From: CABQCM01 sp965145485
GTDB taxonomy: Bacteria; Bacillota; Clostridia; Oscillospirales; Acutalibacteraceae
DNA: 64,000 nucleotides
NCBI GenBank assembly: GCA_965145485.1
Contig: CBCTCU010000004.1
Span: 1-64,000, forward strand
Reading direction: 5' to 3'
Each line of letters starts with the position of its first letter. The first letter of the stretch is position 1. This document shows positions 1 through 8,868 of the stretch, in pieces. Below the pieces are notes generated by a model. That model did not search any database, was not told the DNA's origin, and saw only the letters and a list, made by a program, of their open reading frames with translations. A program made the position numbers and the translations under genes.

Positions 1-2
1 CG

Positions 3-698
3 GGTGATTTTGCGCCAACTGTGATTATGCCGGGCGATCCGCTGCGCGCAAAATACATTGCCGAGACGTATCTCACCTCTCCCCGCCTGGTCAACAATGT
101 CCGCGGCGTACAGGGCTATACCGGGCTGTACCAAAATAAGCCGGTATCGGTTATGGCTAGCGGCATGGGAATGCCATCGATGGGGATTTATTCCTATGAG
201 TTATATCATTTTTACGACGTCGACCGTATCATTCGCATCGGTTCTGCCGGAGCGATGCAAGAGACCATTTCCCTTCGGGATATTGTTTTTGGTATGGGTG
301 CCTGCACCAATTCCTCTTATGCAGAGCAGTATGAGCTGGCGGGCAATTTTACCCCTATCGCCGATTATACCCTGCTGACCGCCGCGGTTGACCACGCCGA
401 CCGACTGGGACTGCGGTACCGGGTAGGCAACCTTCTCTCCTCCGATACCTTTTACGGGGAACGCGACGACCTTCCGGGTTGGCGAAAAATGGGAGTACTG
501 GCAGTTGAGATGGAGTCGGCGGCTCTTTACTGCAATGCGGCCCGCGCCGGCAAGGCGGCTCTTTGCATCTGCACCATTTCCGACGTGATCGGCACCGACC
601 TGGCGCTGAGCGCACAAGAGCGGCAGGATTCTTTTGATGAGATGATGCTTCTGGCGCTCAACACGGCTGTCGACCCACGCTGGGAGGAAAAGAAATGA
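3..698 (+). CDS. deoD: Purine nucleoside phosphorylase, 5'-truncated by window edge
   Basis: Hexameric (DeoD-type) purine nucleoside phosphorylase. It cleaves purine (deoxy)nucleosides with phosphate to the free base and (deoxy)ribose-1-phosphate in the cytosol. The reading frame is open to the first bases of the window and reads GDFAPTVIMPGDPLRAKYIAE, which matches residues near the N-terminus of the family, so about 10-15 residues lie outside. The internal Met at 21 is not the start. The phosphate loop (MPGDPLRA), the GSAGA segment, the VEMESAAL motif and the late SDVIGTD segment with the conserved Asp are all present. It overlaps cdd by ATGA (695-698), so it is translationally coupled to cdd and pdp in a nucleoside salvage operon. 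Confidence 0.95.
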   Translation, partial: GDFAPTVIMPGDPLRAKYIAETYLTSPRLVNNVRGVQGYTGLYQNKPVSVMASGMGMPSMGIYSYELYHFYDVDRIIRIGSAGAMQETISLRDIVFGMGACTNSSYAEQYELAGNFTPIADYTLLTAAVDHADRLGLRYRVGNLLSSDTFYGERDDLPGWRKMGVLAVEMESAALYCNAARAGKAALCICTISDVIGTDLALSAQERQDSFDEMMLLALNTAVDPRWEEKK

Positions 699-1123
699 CC
701 CCCCGCGCTCTAATCGAGCGTGCGGCCCAGGCGCGGCGCAACGCCTACGCACCATACTCCCATTTTGCGGTGGGTGCGGCGCTGCTTTGCGCGGACACAG
801 AGGTATTCACCGGCTGCAATCTGGAGAACGCTTCCTATTCGCCAACCATGTGCGCCGAGCGGGTGGCGTTCGGCACGGCGCTGGCGGCTGGGCATCGGGC
901 CTTTACCGCCATCGCCATCGTAGGCGGCGACTGCGACCGGCAGGCGGATTCGGCCTGTTTCCCCTGCGGCGTGTGCCGGCAGGTGATGCGGGAATTCTGC
1001 ACGGACGATTTTCGGATATACCTGCTCGACGCAGAACGGATTGTGACATATACCCTGGGGCAGCTATTGCCTCATTCCTTTACACTGGAGGGCAATCACC
1101 ATGCGCATGATGGACATCATTGA
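695..1123 (+). CDS. cdd: Cytidine deaminase
   Basis: Zinc-dependent homotetrameric cytidine/deoxycytidine deaminase, 142 aa, the usual length. The zinc and catalytic residues are visible: C53-A-E55 (the CAE motif, E55 as proton shuttle) and C91-x2-C94 in PCGVCRQ. The substrate-binding stretch CNLENASYSP precedes the CAE motif. GGAGG lies 7 nt before the ATG, which overlaps the deoD stop, and the gene's end overlaps the pdp start by 23 nt. It converts cytidine to uridine, which the next enzyme cleaves. Its placement between two phosphorylases makes a complete route from nucleosides to bases and pentose phosphates. Confidence 0.96.
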   Translation: MTPRALIERAAQARRNAYAPYSHFAVGAALLCADTEVFTGCNLENASYSPTMCAERVAFGTALAAGHRAFTAIAIVGGDCDRQADSACFPCGVCRQVMREFCTDDFRIYLLDAERIVTYTLGQLLPHSFTLEGNHHAHDGHH

Positions 1124-2414
1124 AAAAAAGAGGGACGCAGGAACGCTCAGCCCGGAGGAGATCGCCTTTTTTGTCCACGGCGTTACCAGGGGGGAGATTC
1201 CGGACTACCAGACCTCTGCCCTGCTGATGGCCATCTTCTTTCGGGGGATGAATCCCGCCGAAACAGCCTGCTTGACCAGCGAGATGGCCCGCAGCGGCGA
1301 CCAGGTCGACCTTTCCGGCTGCGGCGGCATGACGGTGGACAAACACTCTACCGGCGGCGTAGGCGACAAGACGACCCTCATCGTCGCCCCTGTCGCGGCG
1401 GCGCTGGGCTGCAAGGTGGCAAAAATGAGCGGGCGCGGGCTGGGGCATACCGGCGGCACGATCGACAAGCTGGAGTCCATCCCCGGTTTTCGCACCAATA
1501 TAGCGCCGGAGGAGATGCTCGACCAGGTGCGCCGCATCGGCCTGTGTGTCGCGGGCCAAAGCGGGAATCTGGCCCCGGCGGATAAAAAGCTTTACGCCCT
1601 GCGGGACGTCACCGCCACGGTGGATCAGCAATCGCTCATCGCGGCCAGCGTGATGAGCAAAAAGCTGGCTGCCGGCGCGCAGGCCATTGTGCTTGACGTA
1701 AAGACCGGACGCGGCGCATTTATGAAAACCCGGGACGAGTCGGAGGCCCTGGCCCGTGAGATGGTCGCCATCGGCCGTGCCGCCGGGCGGCGGATGGCCG
1801 CGCTGATTACCAATATGGACGCCCCGCTGGGACGCGCGGTGGGCAACGCCCTCGAGGTCGCCGAAGCGGTGCGCACCCTGCGGCTGGAGGGGCCAAAAGA
1901 TCTGACCAGCGTATGCGTGGCGCTTGCCTCCCACATGGTGCGGCTTTGCACTAACCGCCCTTATGAGGCGTGCGAGACCGACGTGCGCCGCGTGCTCGGC
2001 AACGGCCAGGCCCTCGCCAAGCTGCGCGAGATGGTCGAAGCCCAGGGTGGTGATCCTGCCTGCATTGACCATCCCGACCGCTTGCCCAAAGCGGCCCACA
2101 CCGTGCCGGTTACCGCCTGGCGGGACGGTTATCTTACTGCAGTGGACAGCCGTGGGGTGGGCGAGGCCTCCTGCATCCTGGGCGCGGGACGCGAGAGGAT
2201 GGATGACGCCATCGCGCCGGGCGCCGGCATTGTGTTTGCAAAGTCGCTGGGGGAGGCCGTACGCCGGGGCGACTTGATCGCCACGCTGCATTTTGATGAG
2301 GAAGACCGTCTGGCCGAGGGGCGCGAGCGCTTGACCGCCGCCATCGCCATCGGGGACGCCGCGCCGCCGGCCCAGCCGCTTATCTACTCGGTCATTGACG
2401 ACGCGCAGGAGTAA
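1101..2414 (+). CDS. pdp: Pyrimidine-nucleoside (thymidine) phosphorylase
   Basis: Homodimeric pyrimidine-nucleoside phosphorylase of the TP/PNP class II family, 437 aa, full length. It phosphorolyses uridine, thymidine and deoxyuridine. Visible are the N-terminal helical domain (IIEKKRDAGTLSPEEI), the glycine-rich phosphate signature KHSTGGVGDKTTL (about residues 79-91), the SGRGLGHTGGT segment and the C-terminal alpha/beta domain. GGAGGG lies 8 nt before the ATG. Sequence alone does not separate thymidine phosphorylase (deoA) from Pdp; the Firmicute context and the length favour Pdp. It is the last gene of deoD-cdd-pdp and is followed by a hairpin terminator at 2538. Confidence 0.94.
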   Translation: MRMMDIIEKKRDAGTLSPEEIAFFVHGVTRGEIPDYQTSALLMAIFFRGMNPAETACLTSEMARSGDQVDLSGCGGMTVDKHSTGGVGDKTTLIVAPVAAALGCKVAKMSGRGLGHTGGTIDKLESIPGFRTNIAPEEMLDQVRRIGLCVAGQSGNLAPADKKLYALRDVTATVDQQSLIAASVMSKKLAAGAQAIVLDVKTGRGAFMKTRDESEALAREMVAIGRAAGRRMAALITNMDAPLGRAVGNALEVAEAVRTLRLEGPKDLTSVCVALASHMVRLCTNRPYEACETDVRRVLGNGQALAKLREMVEAQGGDPACIDHPDRLPKAAHTVPVTAWRDGYLTAVDSRGVGEASCILGAGRERMDDAIAPGAGIVFAKSLGEAVRRGDLIATLHFDEEDRLAEGRERLTAAIAIGDAAPPAQPLIYSVIDDAQE

Positions 2415-2537
2415 TGTTGTTTGACTGTCCATCCCTGCTGTGAGCACACAAACAACTCAACAGCGCATTTGGGGAAGCGATGCTATGGTCTGGATATCAG
2501 CGATGGCCGCTTTTCTTTTACGATATTCCTCCAATAT

Positions 2538-2580
2538 AAAAGCCCCGGATGATAGCCATCCGTGGCTTTTGGTCATATTT
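2538..2580 (+). terminator. Rho-independent terminator of the deoD-cdd-pdp operon, probably bidirectional
   Basis: AAAAGCC-C-CGGATG-loop ATAGC-CATCCG-T-GGCTTTT, a 13-bp stem with one C/T mismatch (2538-2570), then a T-rich run. The A-run on the 5' side would give a U-tract on the other strand too, so it may also stop transcripts coming from clpE. Confidence 0.8.
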
Positions 2581-2839
2581 TATCGGCTGCGCCGGCGTCA
2601 TGGGCCAAGCGCTTGCTTATCATAAGCCGGATTCAGCGTAAAGGAGCAAAGCACTGCCTTTCTCCCTATGGCGCACGCCAATTTCTTTGCCCGGCGCGTC
2701 ATTCCGATGGGCAACCCTAGCGGACATTACCGCCGCAAACAGCGTTTCATCACCGCTCAGCGCCCATCCTATCCGGCGAAAGGGAATCGCGCTGTCCATC
2801 CCACGGGAAGAAACGCAATTTTGGCTTCATGAACGCCCT
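2581..2839. other. Convergent intergenic spacer, no gene seen
   Basis: About 260 nt between the pdp terminator and the 3' end of clpE. No frame with a ribosome-binding site, no repeat and no RNA motif was recognised. Its base composition resembles the flanking genes. Confidence 0.5.
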
Positions 2840-5149
2840 TTATAGCGCTGAGATGATCAATCCGTCCTCGCCGGCTGTGACCGAAATCGCGGCGGGCAAG
2901 TCATCACAGCGGTCGACCAGCAGCGTGGCGATCTTATCCTCCACCTGACGGCGGACCTGGTTGCGAAGATCGCGCGCTCCCCGTTCCCCGCCGTGGGAAT
3001 GCTCGGCCAGCCAATGCACCGTCGCCCGATCCCAGGAAAGGTCGATTCCCTTCTCCTTCAGCGGCCCGGTCAGTTCGGAGAGCATCAGTGCGGCGATGCG
3101 CTCATAGTCGGCAAGGCTCAACTCGCCGAATATGACGACCTCGTCCACACGGCTGATGAATTCCGGCCGCAAAAATTCCTTCAGCGCTTTCATGATGCGG
3201 TCGCGGTTGGCCTGCGCGGCCGTACGGCCAAAGCCCATGGCGTTTTCCCTGCGCTCGCTGCCTGCGTTGGAGGTCATGACGATCACCGTGTTTTCAAAGT
3301 TGACCGTCCTTCCCTGCGCGTCGGTGATACGGCCGTCGTCGAGAATTTGCAGTAAAATATTGAGCACGTCGGGATGCGCTTTTTCAATTTCGTCAAACAG
3401 CAGCACCGAATAGGGCTTGCGGCGCACCTTTTCGGTCAGTTGGCCGGCTTCGTCATAACCGACGTAACCAGGCGGCGACCCAATGATACGCGACACCGAG
3501 TGCTTCTCCATAAATTCCGACATATCCAGTCGGATCAGGGTCTCGGGCGTGTCAAACAGCTCGGCGGCCAGCACCTTGACCAGCTCGGTTTTCCCCACCC
3601 CGGTCGGGCCGACAAAAAGGAAGGAGGCCGGCCGGCGGCGGGCGCTGATTTGCACCCGCGAGCGGCGCACGGCGGCCGCCACGAGACCGACCGCTTCGTC
3701 CTGCCCAATGATTTTTTCCTTTAAGCGATCCTCCAGCCCCGCGAGACGGCGCAAATCGCTCTCGCGCACCTTGGAGGCGGGAATGCCGGTCCAAAGCTCG
3801 ATGACATGGGCAAGATCGTCCTCACTGACCGACGCATTCTCGGCTGCCGGCCGCAGCTGCTGCATCTTTTCATCCAGTTGCGCAAGCTCGCTCTTGACCA
3901 CGGCGATACGCTCATAGTCGATGTTCTCCACGTCCGCTTCCAGCTCCTCGGTCTCCTGCCGGAGAGCCTCCGATTCCTGGCGGGAGCGGTAGTATTCCTC
4001 CGCATCCTTATTGCGAAGCGCGGCGCAGGCGCAAGCCTCGTCGAGCAAATCGATGGCCTTATCGGGAAGGAAACGGTCGTTGATATACCGTTCACTGAGC
4101 ACCACGGCCCGGCGGATGAGCTCATCCGGAATGCGCACGTGGTGGAAATCCTCATAATATCCCTTGACACCCCGCAGCACGTCGATGGCGTCGCTGACCG
4201 ACGGCTCCTCCACCGTGACAGGCTGAAAGCGCCGCTCCAAAGCGGTGTCCTTTTCAATGTGTTTGCGGTATTCGGTAAAGGTGGTCGCGCCGATGACCTG
4301 TATCTCCCCGCGGGAGAGGGCCGGCTTCATAATATTCGCAGCGCTCATCGAGCCTTCCGAGTCCCCCGTTCCGACCAGCGTATGGACCTCGTCGATAAAC
4401 AGGATGATATTCCCCTCGGCCTTTACCTCGTCGATAAGCCCCTTGATGCGGCTTTCAAACTGGCCACGGAACTGGGTGCCGGCCACCAACGCAGTCAGGT
4501 CGAGCAGATGGATTTCTTTCTCCGCAAGCCTGGCGGGAACCTCTCCCGCGGCGATGCGAAGCGCCAACCCCTCGGCGATCGCCGTCTTGCCCACGCCCGG
4601 CTCGCCGATTAAACAGGGATTGTTCTTACTGCGGCGGCAGAGAATCTGGATCACACGATACAGCTCCCTTTCGCGGCCGACGATTTTATCCAGCTCGCCG
4701 GCCCGCGCCTTGGCGGTTAAATCGGTGCAGTACAGCCCAAGGTATTTGCGTTTGCGCGCAGCCTTCTCCTTCTTTTTCTCTTTTGTACGGGGCTCCTCCC
4801 GCTTTTCCTTGGCTGCCGACTCCCCCTGCTGGGGGTTGGACAGACTGAAATTTTCGCCGAAGATCTGTTTTAAAAAGGGGAAGGTCGCGGCGCCACCGGG
4901 GGTAAATCCATCCCCCTCCTCGTCGTCCTCGTTGTCGCCGCCCATCAGGCTCATAACCTCCTCGGTCATGCTCTCCAAATCCTCATCCGACAGATTCATT
5001 TTGTCCAGCATCTGGTTGATGGGAGCAATATTCAGCTCCCTGGCGCATTTCAGGCAAAGCCCCTCGGGGATGGCCTTGTCCCCCTCCATACGGGTGATAA
5101 AAATAACAGCCGGACGCTGTTTGCAGCGTGAACACAGTGTTGCTCCCAT
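2840..5149 (-). CDS. clpE: ClpE-type Clp ATPase with N-terminal zinc finger
   Basis: Hsp100/AAA+ unfoldase that threads proteins into a ClpP-type protease. The 769-aa protein starts with a ClpE-like zinc finger (C6-x2-C9 and C32-x2-C35) instead of a full ClpN repeat. An acidic, charged linker (about 60-135) follows, then AAA-1 with Walker A GEPGVGKT (182-189), a coiled-coil middle segment (about 400-440) and AAA-2 with Walker A GPTGVGKT (514-521), LLFDEIEKAH Walker B and the GYVGYDE pore loop. It begins 9 nt after pgsA and is last in the cvpA-pgsA-clpE run. The ATG is rather far from its AGGAGGG (14 nt), so a start a few codons downstream is possible. No CtsR or CIRCE operator was recognised. 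Its closeness to ClpE rather than ClpC rests on the zinc finger. Confidence 0.88.
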   Translation of the reverse strand: MGATLCSRCKQRPAVIFITRMEGDKAIPEGLCLKCARELNIAPINQMLDKMNLSDEDLESMTEEVMSLMGGDNEDDEEGDGFTPGGAATFPFLKQIFGENFSLSNPQQGESAAKEKREEPRTKEKKKEKAARKRKYLGLYCTDLTAKARAGELDKIVGRERELYRVIQILCRRSKNNPCLIGEPGVGKTAIAEGLALRIAAGEVPARLAEKEIHLLDLTALVAGTQFRGQFESRIKGLIDEVKAEGNIILFIDEVHTLVGTGDSEGSMSAANIMKPALSRGEIQVIGATTFTEYRKHIEKDTALERRFQPVTVEEPSVSDAIDVLRGVKGYYEDFHHVRIPDELIRRAVVLSERYINDRFLPDKAIDLLDEACACAALRNKDAEEYYRSRQESEALRQETEELEADVENIDYERIAVVKSELAQLDEKMQQLRPAAENASVSEDDLAHVIELWTGIPASKVRESDLRRLAGLEDRLKEKIIGQDEAVGLVAAAVRRSRVQISARRRPASFLFVGPTGVGKTELVKVLAAELFDTPETLIRLDMSEFMEKHSVSRIIGSPPGYVGYDEAGQLTEKVRRKPYSVLLFDEIEKAHPDVLNILLQILDDGRITDAQGRTVNFENTVIVMTSNAGSERRENAMGFGRTAAQANRDRIMKALKEFLRPEFISRVDEVVIFGELSLADYERIAALMLSELTGPLKEKGIDLSWDRATVHWLAEHSHGGERGARDLRNQVRRQVEDKIATLLVDRCDDLPAAISVTAGEDGLIISAL

Positions 5150-5158
5150 AGAATGTGA

Positions 5159-5818
5159 TTATTCCCTCCTCTGTTTGGTTGGGGCGTTGCCGGCAGCGGT
5201 ATCTCCCCCGTGCAAGCCGGCGCTTTTCTTATCGTTTTCAAAAGACTCGGTCTCCACATCGTACCTGCCGTGGCGAATGGCCAAAAAAATCATGGCGTAC
5301 TGCCCCAAGGCGAGGAGCAGGCTGACGCAAACCAGCGCGCAAAGCACCCAGAACACCACGTCGGGCAAAAGATGATAGCCCATCGAGGAGGCGCAGTCGT
5401 TCGCCACCAGCAGCAGCATGAGCACATACAGCAAGGCGGTGGACAGCTTGCCCCACAGCTTGGACTCCGACGGTCTCGTCCCCGACCGGTAAAGAATGGC
5501 GGCTCCTACCGCCAGGCAAAGCTCTTTGATCAGCAGCGCCCCCATGACAATGGAGACGACCGGATGACGCAGCATCAAACAAAACACGACGCTGGCGGTG
5601 GTCAGTTTGTCGGCCAAAGGGTCGAGGAATTTGCCCAAATCCGAGATTGCCCCAAAATGCCGTGCAATCTGCCCGTCAAGCATGTCCGACAGGCCGGAAA
5701 CAGCCAGCAAGGCGATCGCCCAGATAAAATGGCCGCTGAGATAGGTCCAGGCGATGATGGGCACCAAAAGCAGCCGAATCAACGATATCACATTGGGCAC
5801 GGTAACGATCTTTTTCAT
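5159..5818 (-). CDS. pgsA: CDP-diacylglycerol-glycerol-3-phosphate phosphatidyltransferase
   Basis: Membrane enzyme that makes phosphatidylglycerol phosphate from CDP-diacylglycerol and glycerol-3-phosphate. The CDP-alcohol phosphotransferase signature D-G-x2-A-R-x8-G-x3-D-x3-D is complete in DGQIARHFGAISDLGKFLDPLADK (split here as DGQIAR...G...D...D). Several hydrophobic segments follow. The chosen start (MKKIVTVPN) has GGAGGGG about 6 nt upstream and matches family N-termini; an in-frame start 7 codons further upstream is less likely. At 219 aa it is slightly longer than usual, with a hydrophilic C-terminal extension. It sits between cvpA and clpE. Confidence 0.9.
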   Translation of the reverse strand: MKKIVTVPNVISLIRLLLVPIIAWTYLSGHFIWAIALLAVSGLSDMLDGQIARHFGAISDLGKFLDPLADKLTTASVVFCLMLRHPVVSIVMGALLIKELCLAVGAAILYRSGTRPSESKLWGKLSTALLYVLMLLLVANDCASSMGYHLLPDVVFWVLCALVCVSLLLALGQYAMIFLAIRHGRYDVETESFENDKKSAGLHGGDTAAGNAPTKQRRE

Positions 5819-5896
5819 GGTTGTCCCCTCCGCCCGCAATGAAATTTTCCCACGGGCTTTTGGTTTTCACTATCCTTTGAACAAACTGCGCCGCCG

Positions 5897-6595
5897 TCAG
5901 CCGAGCTGGATGAGGCCGAACAGGTTGCCAAACAGCAGGGATTGGTCAATCGAATCTTTGGTAAAGCCCAGCAAGCCGTTGGCCGAGGCGGTAATCAGCG
6001 TGCCGAGCAGAACGCAGAGGATCACCGATACCAGCAGGCCCTTCACGCCGCCAAGCACTGCTCCCAAAACCGAATTGACGGTGCCAAACAGGGAGAAAGA
6101 AAAGATTTTTCCAATCAGCTTTGATACTATCTTGACCAGAATCAGCAGAATTAGCAGCAAAACTGCGATGAAAATCACGCGAACCGCAAATGTGGCGACC
6201 GGCCGGGCAACCGACTCTTTGACAAAGGTCGATACCGCATCCACCCCGCCCTGGCTTGTTTGGGTAGCGCCGGCAATGACGTCCTCCCTATCCAACCCGG
6301 TCAGCCCGGCAAAATATGCCAATGTGCTATTGCTCTGCCAAAGGTTGTTCACCGTCTGCTCAACGGCCTCTCCAGTATATCCCGCCAGCGCGTTGTCCAC
6401 CGATTGGGCAACCGGTTGCGCTACAAAGGAATCATAGACCGCCTCCGACAAGGGAATGCTCAGTGAAAAGGCGATGACGATGGCGAGCAGGGTACCCACC
6501 ACCTCCACCAGGGAGGCGACAAAGCCTTTGCGAATGCCAAAAAAGATAAACAGCAGTACAACGCCGACAACCAGCAGGTCCAAAACCAAGCTCAT
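5897..6595 (-). CDS. CvpA family membrane protein
   Basis: Integral membrane protein of the CvpA (colicin V production) family, 232 aa. Four hydrophobic stretches can be seen: residues about 4-24 (LDLLVVGVVLLFIFFGI), 30-48, 130-155 and 175-200, with the typical N-terminal FFGIRKGF motif. The start (MSLVLDLL) has GGAGGG 6 nt upstream. Family members are linked to envelope homeostasis but have no agreed biochemical role. It is the first gene after a strong promoter at 6696-6724 and is followed by pgsA. Confidence 0.82.
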   Translation of the reverse strand: MSLVLDLLVVGVVLLFIFFGIRKGFVASLVEVVGTLLAIVIAFSLSIPLSEAVYDSFVAQPVAQSVDNALAGYTGEAVEQTVNNLWQSNSTLAYFAGLTGLDREDVIAGATQTSQGGVDAVSTFVKESVARPVATFAVRVIFIAVLLLILLILVKIVSKLIGKIFSFSLFGTVNSVLGAVLGGVKGLLVSVILCVLLGTLITASANGLLGFTKDSIDQSLLFGNLFGLIQLG

Positions 6596-6695
6596 GCACA
6601 GACCCTCCAGCAAATATGTATTTGCTTTGACCGCATGCACGGAGGATAAGGCACTTCACCCCGCCGCGCTGGAATCAAAGGATGATTCGTGTATC

Positions 6696-6724
6696 ATTGT
6701 ATCATAGTTTGTCGTTTCTTACAA
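6696..6724 (-). promoter_or_regulatory. Sigma-A-type promoter for cvpA-pgsA-clpE
   Basis: Read on the minus strand: TTGTAA (6724-6719), exact 17-nt spacer, TACAAT (6701-6696). It gives a leader of about 95 nt before the cvpA start. The -35 box lies inside a perfect inverted repeat (6716-6741). Confidence 0.75.
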
Positions 6725-6741
6725 TTACATTTTTGTAAGAA
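6716..6741. promoter_or_regulatory. Perfect 9-bp inverted repeat overlapping the cvpA -35 box (possible operator)
   Basis: TTCTTACAA (6716-6724), 8-nt spacer, TTGTAAGAA (6733-6741). The arms are perfectly complementary and AT-rich in a GC-rich genome, and the left arm includes the -35 hexamer. No U-tract follows on either strand, so a terminator is less likely than a protein-binding site. The regulator is unknown. Confidence 0.5.
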
Positions 6742-6795
6742 CCGCGCCCAAGTCGTTCCACCATGGTATGGTACAAAATAAGATTCAAGGAAATA

Positions 6796-8367
6796 TCAAC
6801 CTTCCTGCGGCGCGCTGGAGGAACTCGACGGGCTGCCCGCAACATGGCCGATGTCGTACTGGGCAACCGTGGCGGCCCCCACCACCGTCGCCCGGCTGTT
6901 GGTATTGGCCACAAGCAGGCTGTCCGAGTCAACCTCGAGCGTACCAAGCATCGTCCCCTGATGGTCAAACACCGTCATGCCCTCGCGCAAAAGCACGCAC
7001 ACCCGCTTGCCGCTCATGGAAACCGACTGCACGATGCCCTCGGTCTGGCCGCCGCCGTGGGACTGCAGCGTCGCGTCAAACAGGAGAAGCTCGGCGTTTT
7101 GCGGCTGATTGTACCGGGTCAGCGATACCGCGACGCCGGCGTTATCGTGATTGTCAAAGGCCTGCAGGGTTTGGCCGTCGAAAGCATAGTCGGTTCTCTG
7201 GCCGTTTCTGCCCACGCTCGAAAGCATATCGTCGAAAACGGCCACCACCCGATCGCCCGGCTTGCAGTCAACCGACAGCAATGTGGAACCCCGATACTCC
7301 TGTGTATACACCGGCTCGGTACTGTTGCGGTCAAAGTAGAGCAGATGCGACACATACTCCCCCGCTTCGACCGACAAAAGGCCCACCGCAAAATACCGTC
7401 CTCCGTCGCTCATGGAGACGCTGGTCACATAACGTGAGGCCGAATGCCAGACATACACCTGCTCAAAATCTGCATTGTAAACCGTCACATCGCACAGATG
7501 CTCACTCGAGCGGGTTGCGACCACAAAGGTGCCGTCATAGCCCAAGCTGGCCGTGATGATGGGGTGATCGAAGGTCATTTCATTCAAGGAGCGCGCTGCG
7601 TTTTCCACCCGCAGCTTGGTGCCCCCGCGATCATAAACCAGCACCCGGGAGGTGGAGGCGGACAGCACTGGGGAGGAAAAGCCATGCTGCCGGCTAAAAA
7701 TCTGATATCCGTCGTTTTTATACATCAGCAGGCTGGTGTCGGTCAGCACGGCGATGTTCCCTCCCACGATGGCGATGCTCTGGTCGGTGGTCGAGCCGAT
7801 GTCTTGCGGGAAACCCTCTCCCGTGCCGAAACCGGCCGCTGTGGTCTCAATGAGCTCGATCAGGCCGGCTGGAGAAAGGGCGTTGATCAGCACAACCGAT
7901 GCAAGCAGCAAGACGATGACCGAGGTAAGGATAATCAACCCTTTGCGGCGTCTGCCGGCCCCACCGCGGATGACACGGTATTCCGGCTTGGCCGGCTCAT
8001 CTCGCTCCTCACGGGCCGGCGTGGGAGGGGCCGCATTTCTCGGAGCCGGGTCGACAGCAGCAGGCGCTCTGGAAGGCCGCGGGCGGGGCGCATTCGCCGG
8101 CCTGTCCGGCGCGTGAGCCGGGCGAGAGGGGCGGCGGGCCGGCGGCTGTGTCCTTTCTGCGGGCTGCCGCCTGCTCTCCACTGGCTTAGCTTCGGGCTGT
8201 GCGGCGGGAGGAGAGACCGGGGGCGCGGAAGACCGAGCCTGCTTTTTTGCATCCATGCGCCGCTGGCGTCTCTCTTCGATTTTCTCGGCCTTTTCGCGGC
8301 TCACCGGACGAGAAACCACCCGGGAACGCTCGGACGACAATCTGGGGCGTTGGGGTCTGTCTGCCAC
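6796..8367 (-). CDS. DUF5711-type membrane protein with extracellular beta-propeller
   Basis: A 523-aa protein of unknown function. The first ~135 residues are basic and Pro/Ala/Arg-rich (cytosolic, low complexity), then RRRKG and a single membrane helix (about 141-165, LIILTSVIVLLLASVVLINAL). About 350 residues of repeating beta-rich segments (for example SIAIVGGNIAVLTDTSLLMY) follow outside the cell, and the end is Ser-rich. This is the layout of DUF5711 proteins of Oscillospirales. The start is a GTG (VADRPQRP) with AGGAGAGG 7 nt upstream. The frame stays open 43 codons further upstream, but those residues lack a ribosome-binding site. There is no operon partner: a 500-nt spacer lies upstream. 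Confidence 0.72.
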   Translation of the reverse strand: MADRPQRPRLSSERSRVVSRPVSREKAEKIEERRQRRMDAKKQARSSAPPVSPPAAQPEAKPVESRRQPAERTQPPARRPSRPAHAPDRPANAPRPRPSRAPAAVDPAPRNAAPPTPAREERDEPAKPEYRVIRGGAGRRRKGLIILTSVIVLLLASVVLINALSPAGLIELIETTAAGFGTGEGFPQDIGSTTDQSIAIVGGNIAVLTDTSLLMYKNDGYQIFSRQHGFSSPVLSASTSRVLVYDRGGTKLRVENAARSLNEMTFDHPIITASLGYDGTFVVATRSSEHLCDVTVYNADFEQVYVWHSASRYVTSVSMSDGGRYFAVGLLSVEAGEYVSHLLYFDRNSTEPVYTQEYRGSTLLSVDCKPGDRVVAVFDDMLSSVGRNGQRTDYAFDGQTLQAFDNHDNAGVAVSLTRYNQPQNAELLLFDATLQSHGGGQTEGIVQSVSMSGKRVCVLLREGMTVFDHQGTMLGTLEVDSDSLLVANTNSRATVVGAATVAQYDIGHVAGSPSSSSSAPQEG

Positions 8368-8868
8368 CGTCCATCCTCTCCTTTCAAGATATGCGGCCAA
8401 CTGGCCGGCTAAAACCAAAGGGTTTTCTTCTTTGTCCCAAGCGCCCAAAAGCGCGTCGAGACGAAAACTTGCTGTTCCCCGGCAAGCTGAAAACAAACGT
8501 CAAGCTCCGCCGCCCGTGCCGGAGCAACGCCCGGTCTTCGGAAAAGCCGGGGTGGGCCAGGGATTCAAGGCTTTGGGCACCGTATAGGACCGGGCATGCC
8601 GCGATATGGATATCGGCCGCCAGTAATGCGTTTACCCCGGTGCGCTGTCTTTGCTCCTCTGTGGGAATAAGCGTTAAAATGGGCGGGAATAGGCTCAGGA
8701 AAACATCGCCGGGCGGCCGGTCATACGGTATAGAAGTGCGGCCGATTTCACCAGGATTAGGACACTTCCCGCCAGTGCATATGGCCAAATCCGCCTCCCT
8801 GCCCGCGACCGAGCGCCCCGGTATGCGCCGGCGCTGACGCCGTAAGCCGCGCAACCATGCGGCGATGC
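8368..8868. other. 501-nt spacer, possibly decayed coding sequence
   Basis: No convincing gene. On the minus strand, protein-like stretches occur in different frames: one around 8580-8750 (contains ILTLIPTEEQRQRTGVNALL) and another at 8370-8496 (contains LDALLGAWDKEENPLVLAGQ), as if a frameshifted remnant preceded the DUF5711 gene. No start with a ribosome-binding site and no known motif was found. Confidence 0.3.
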
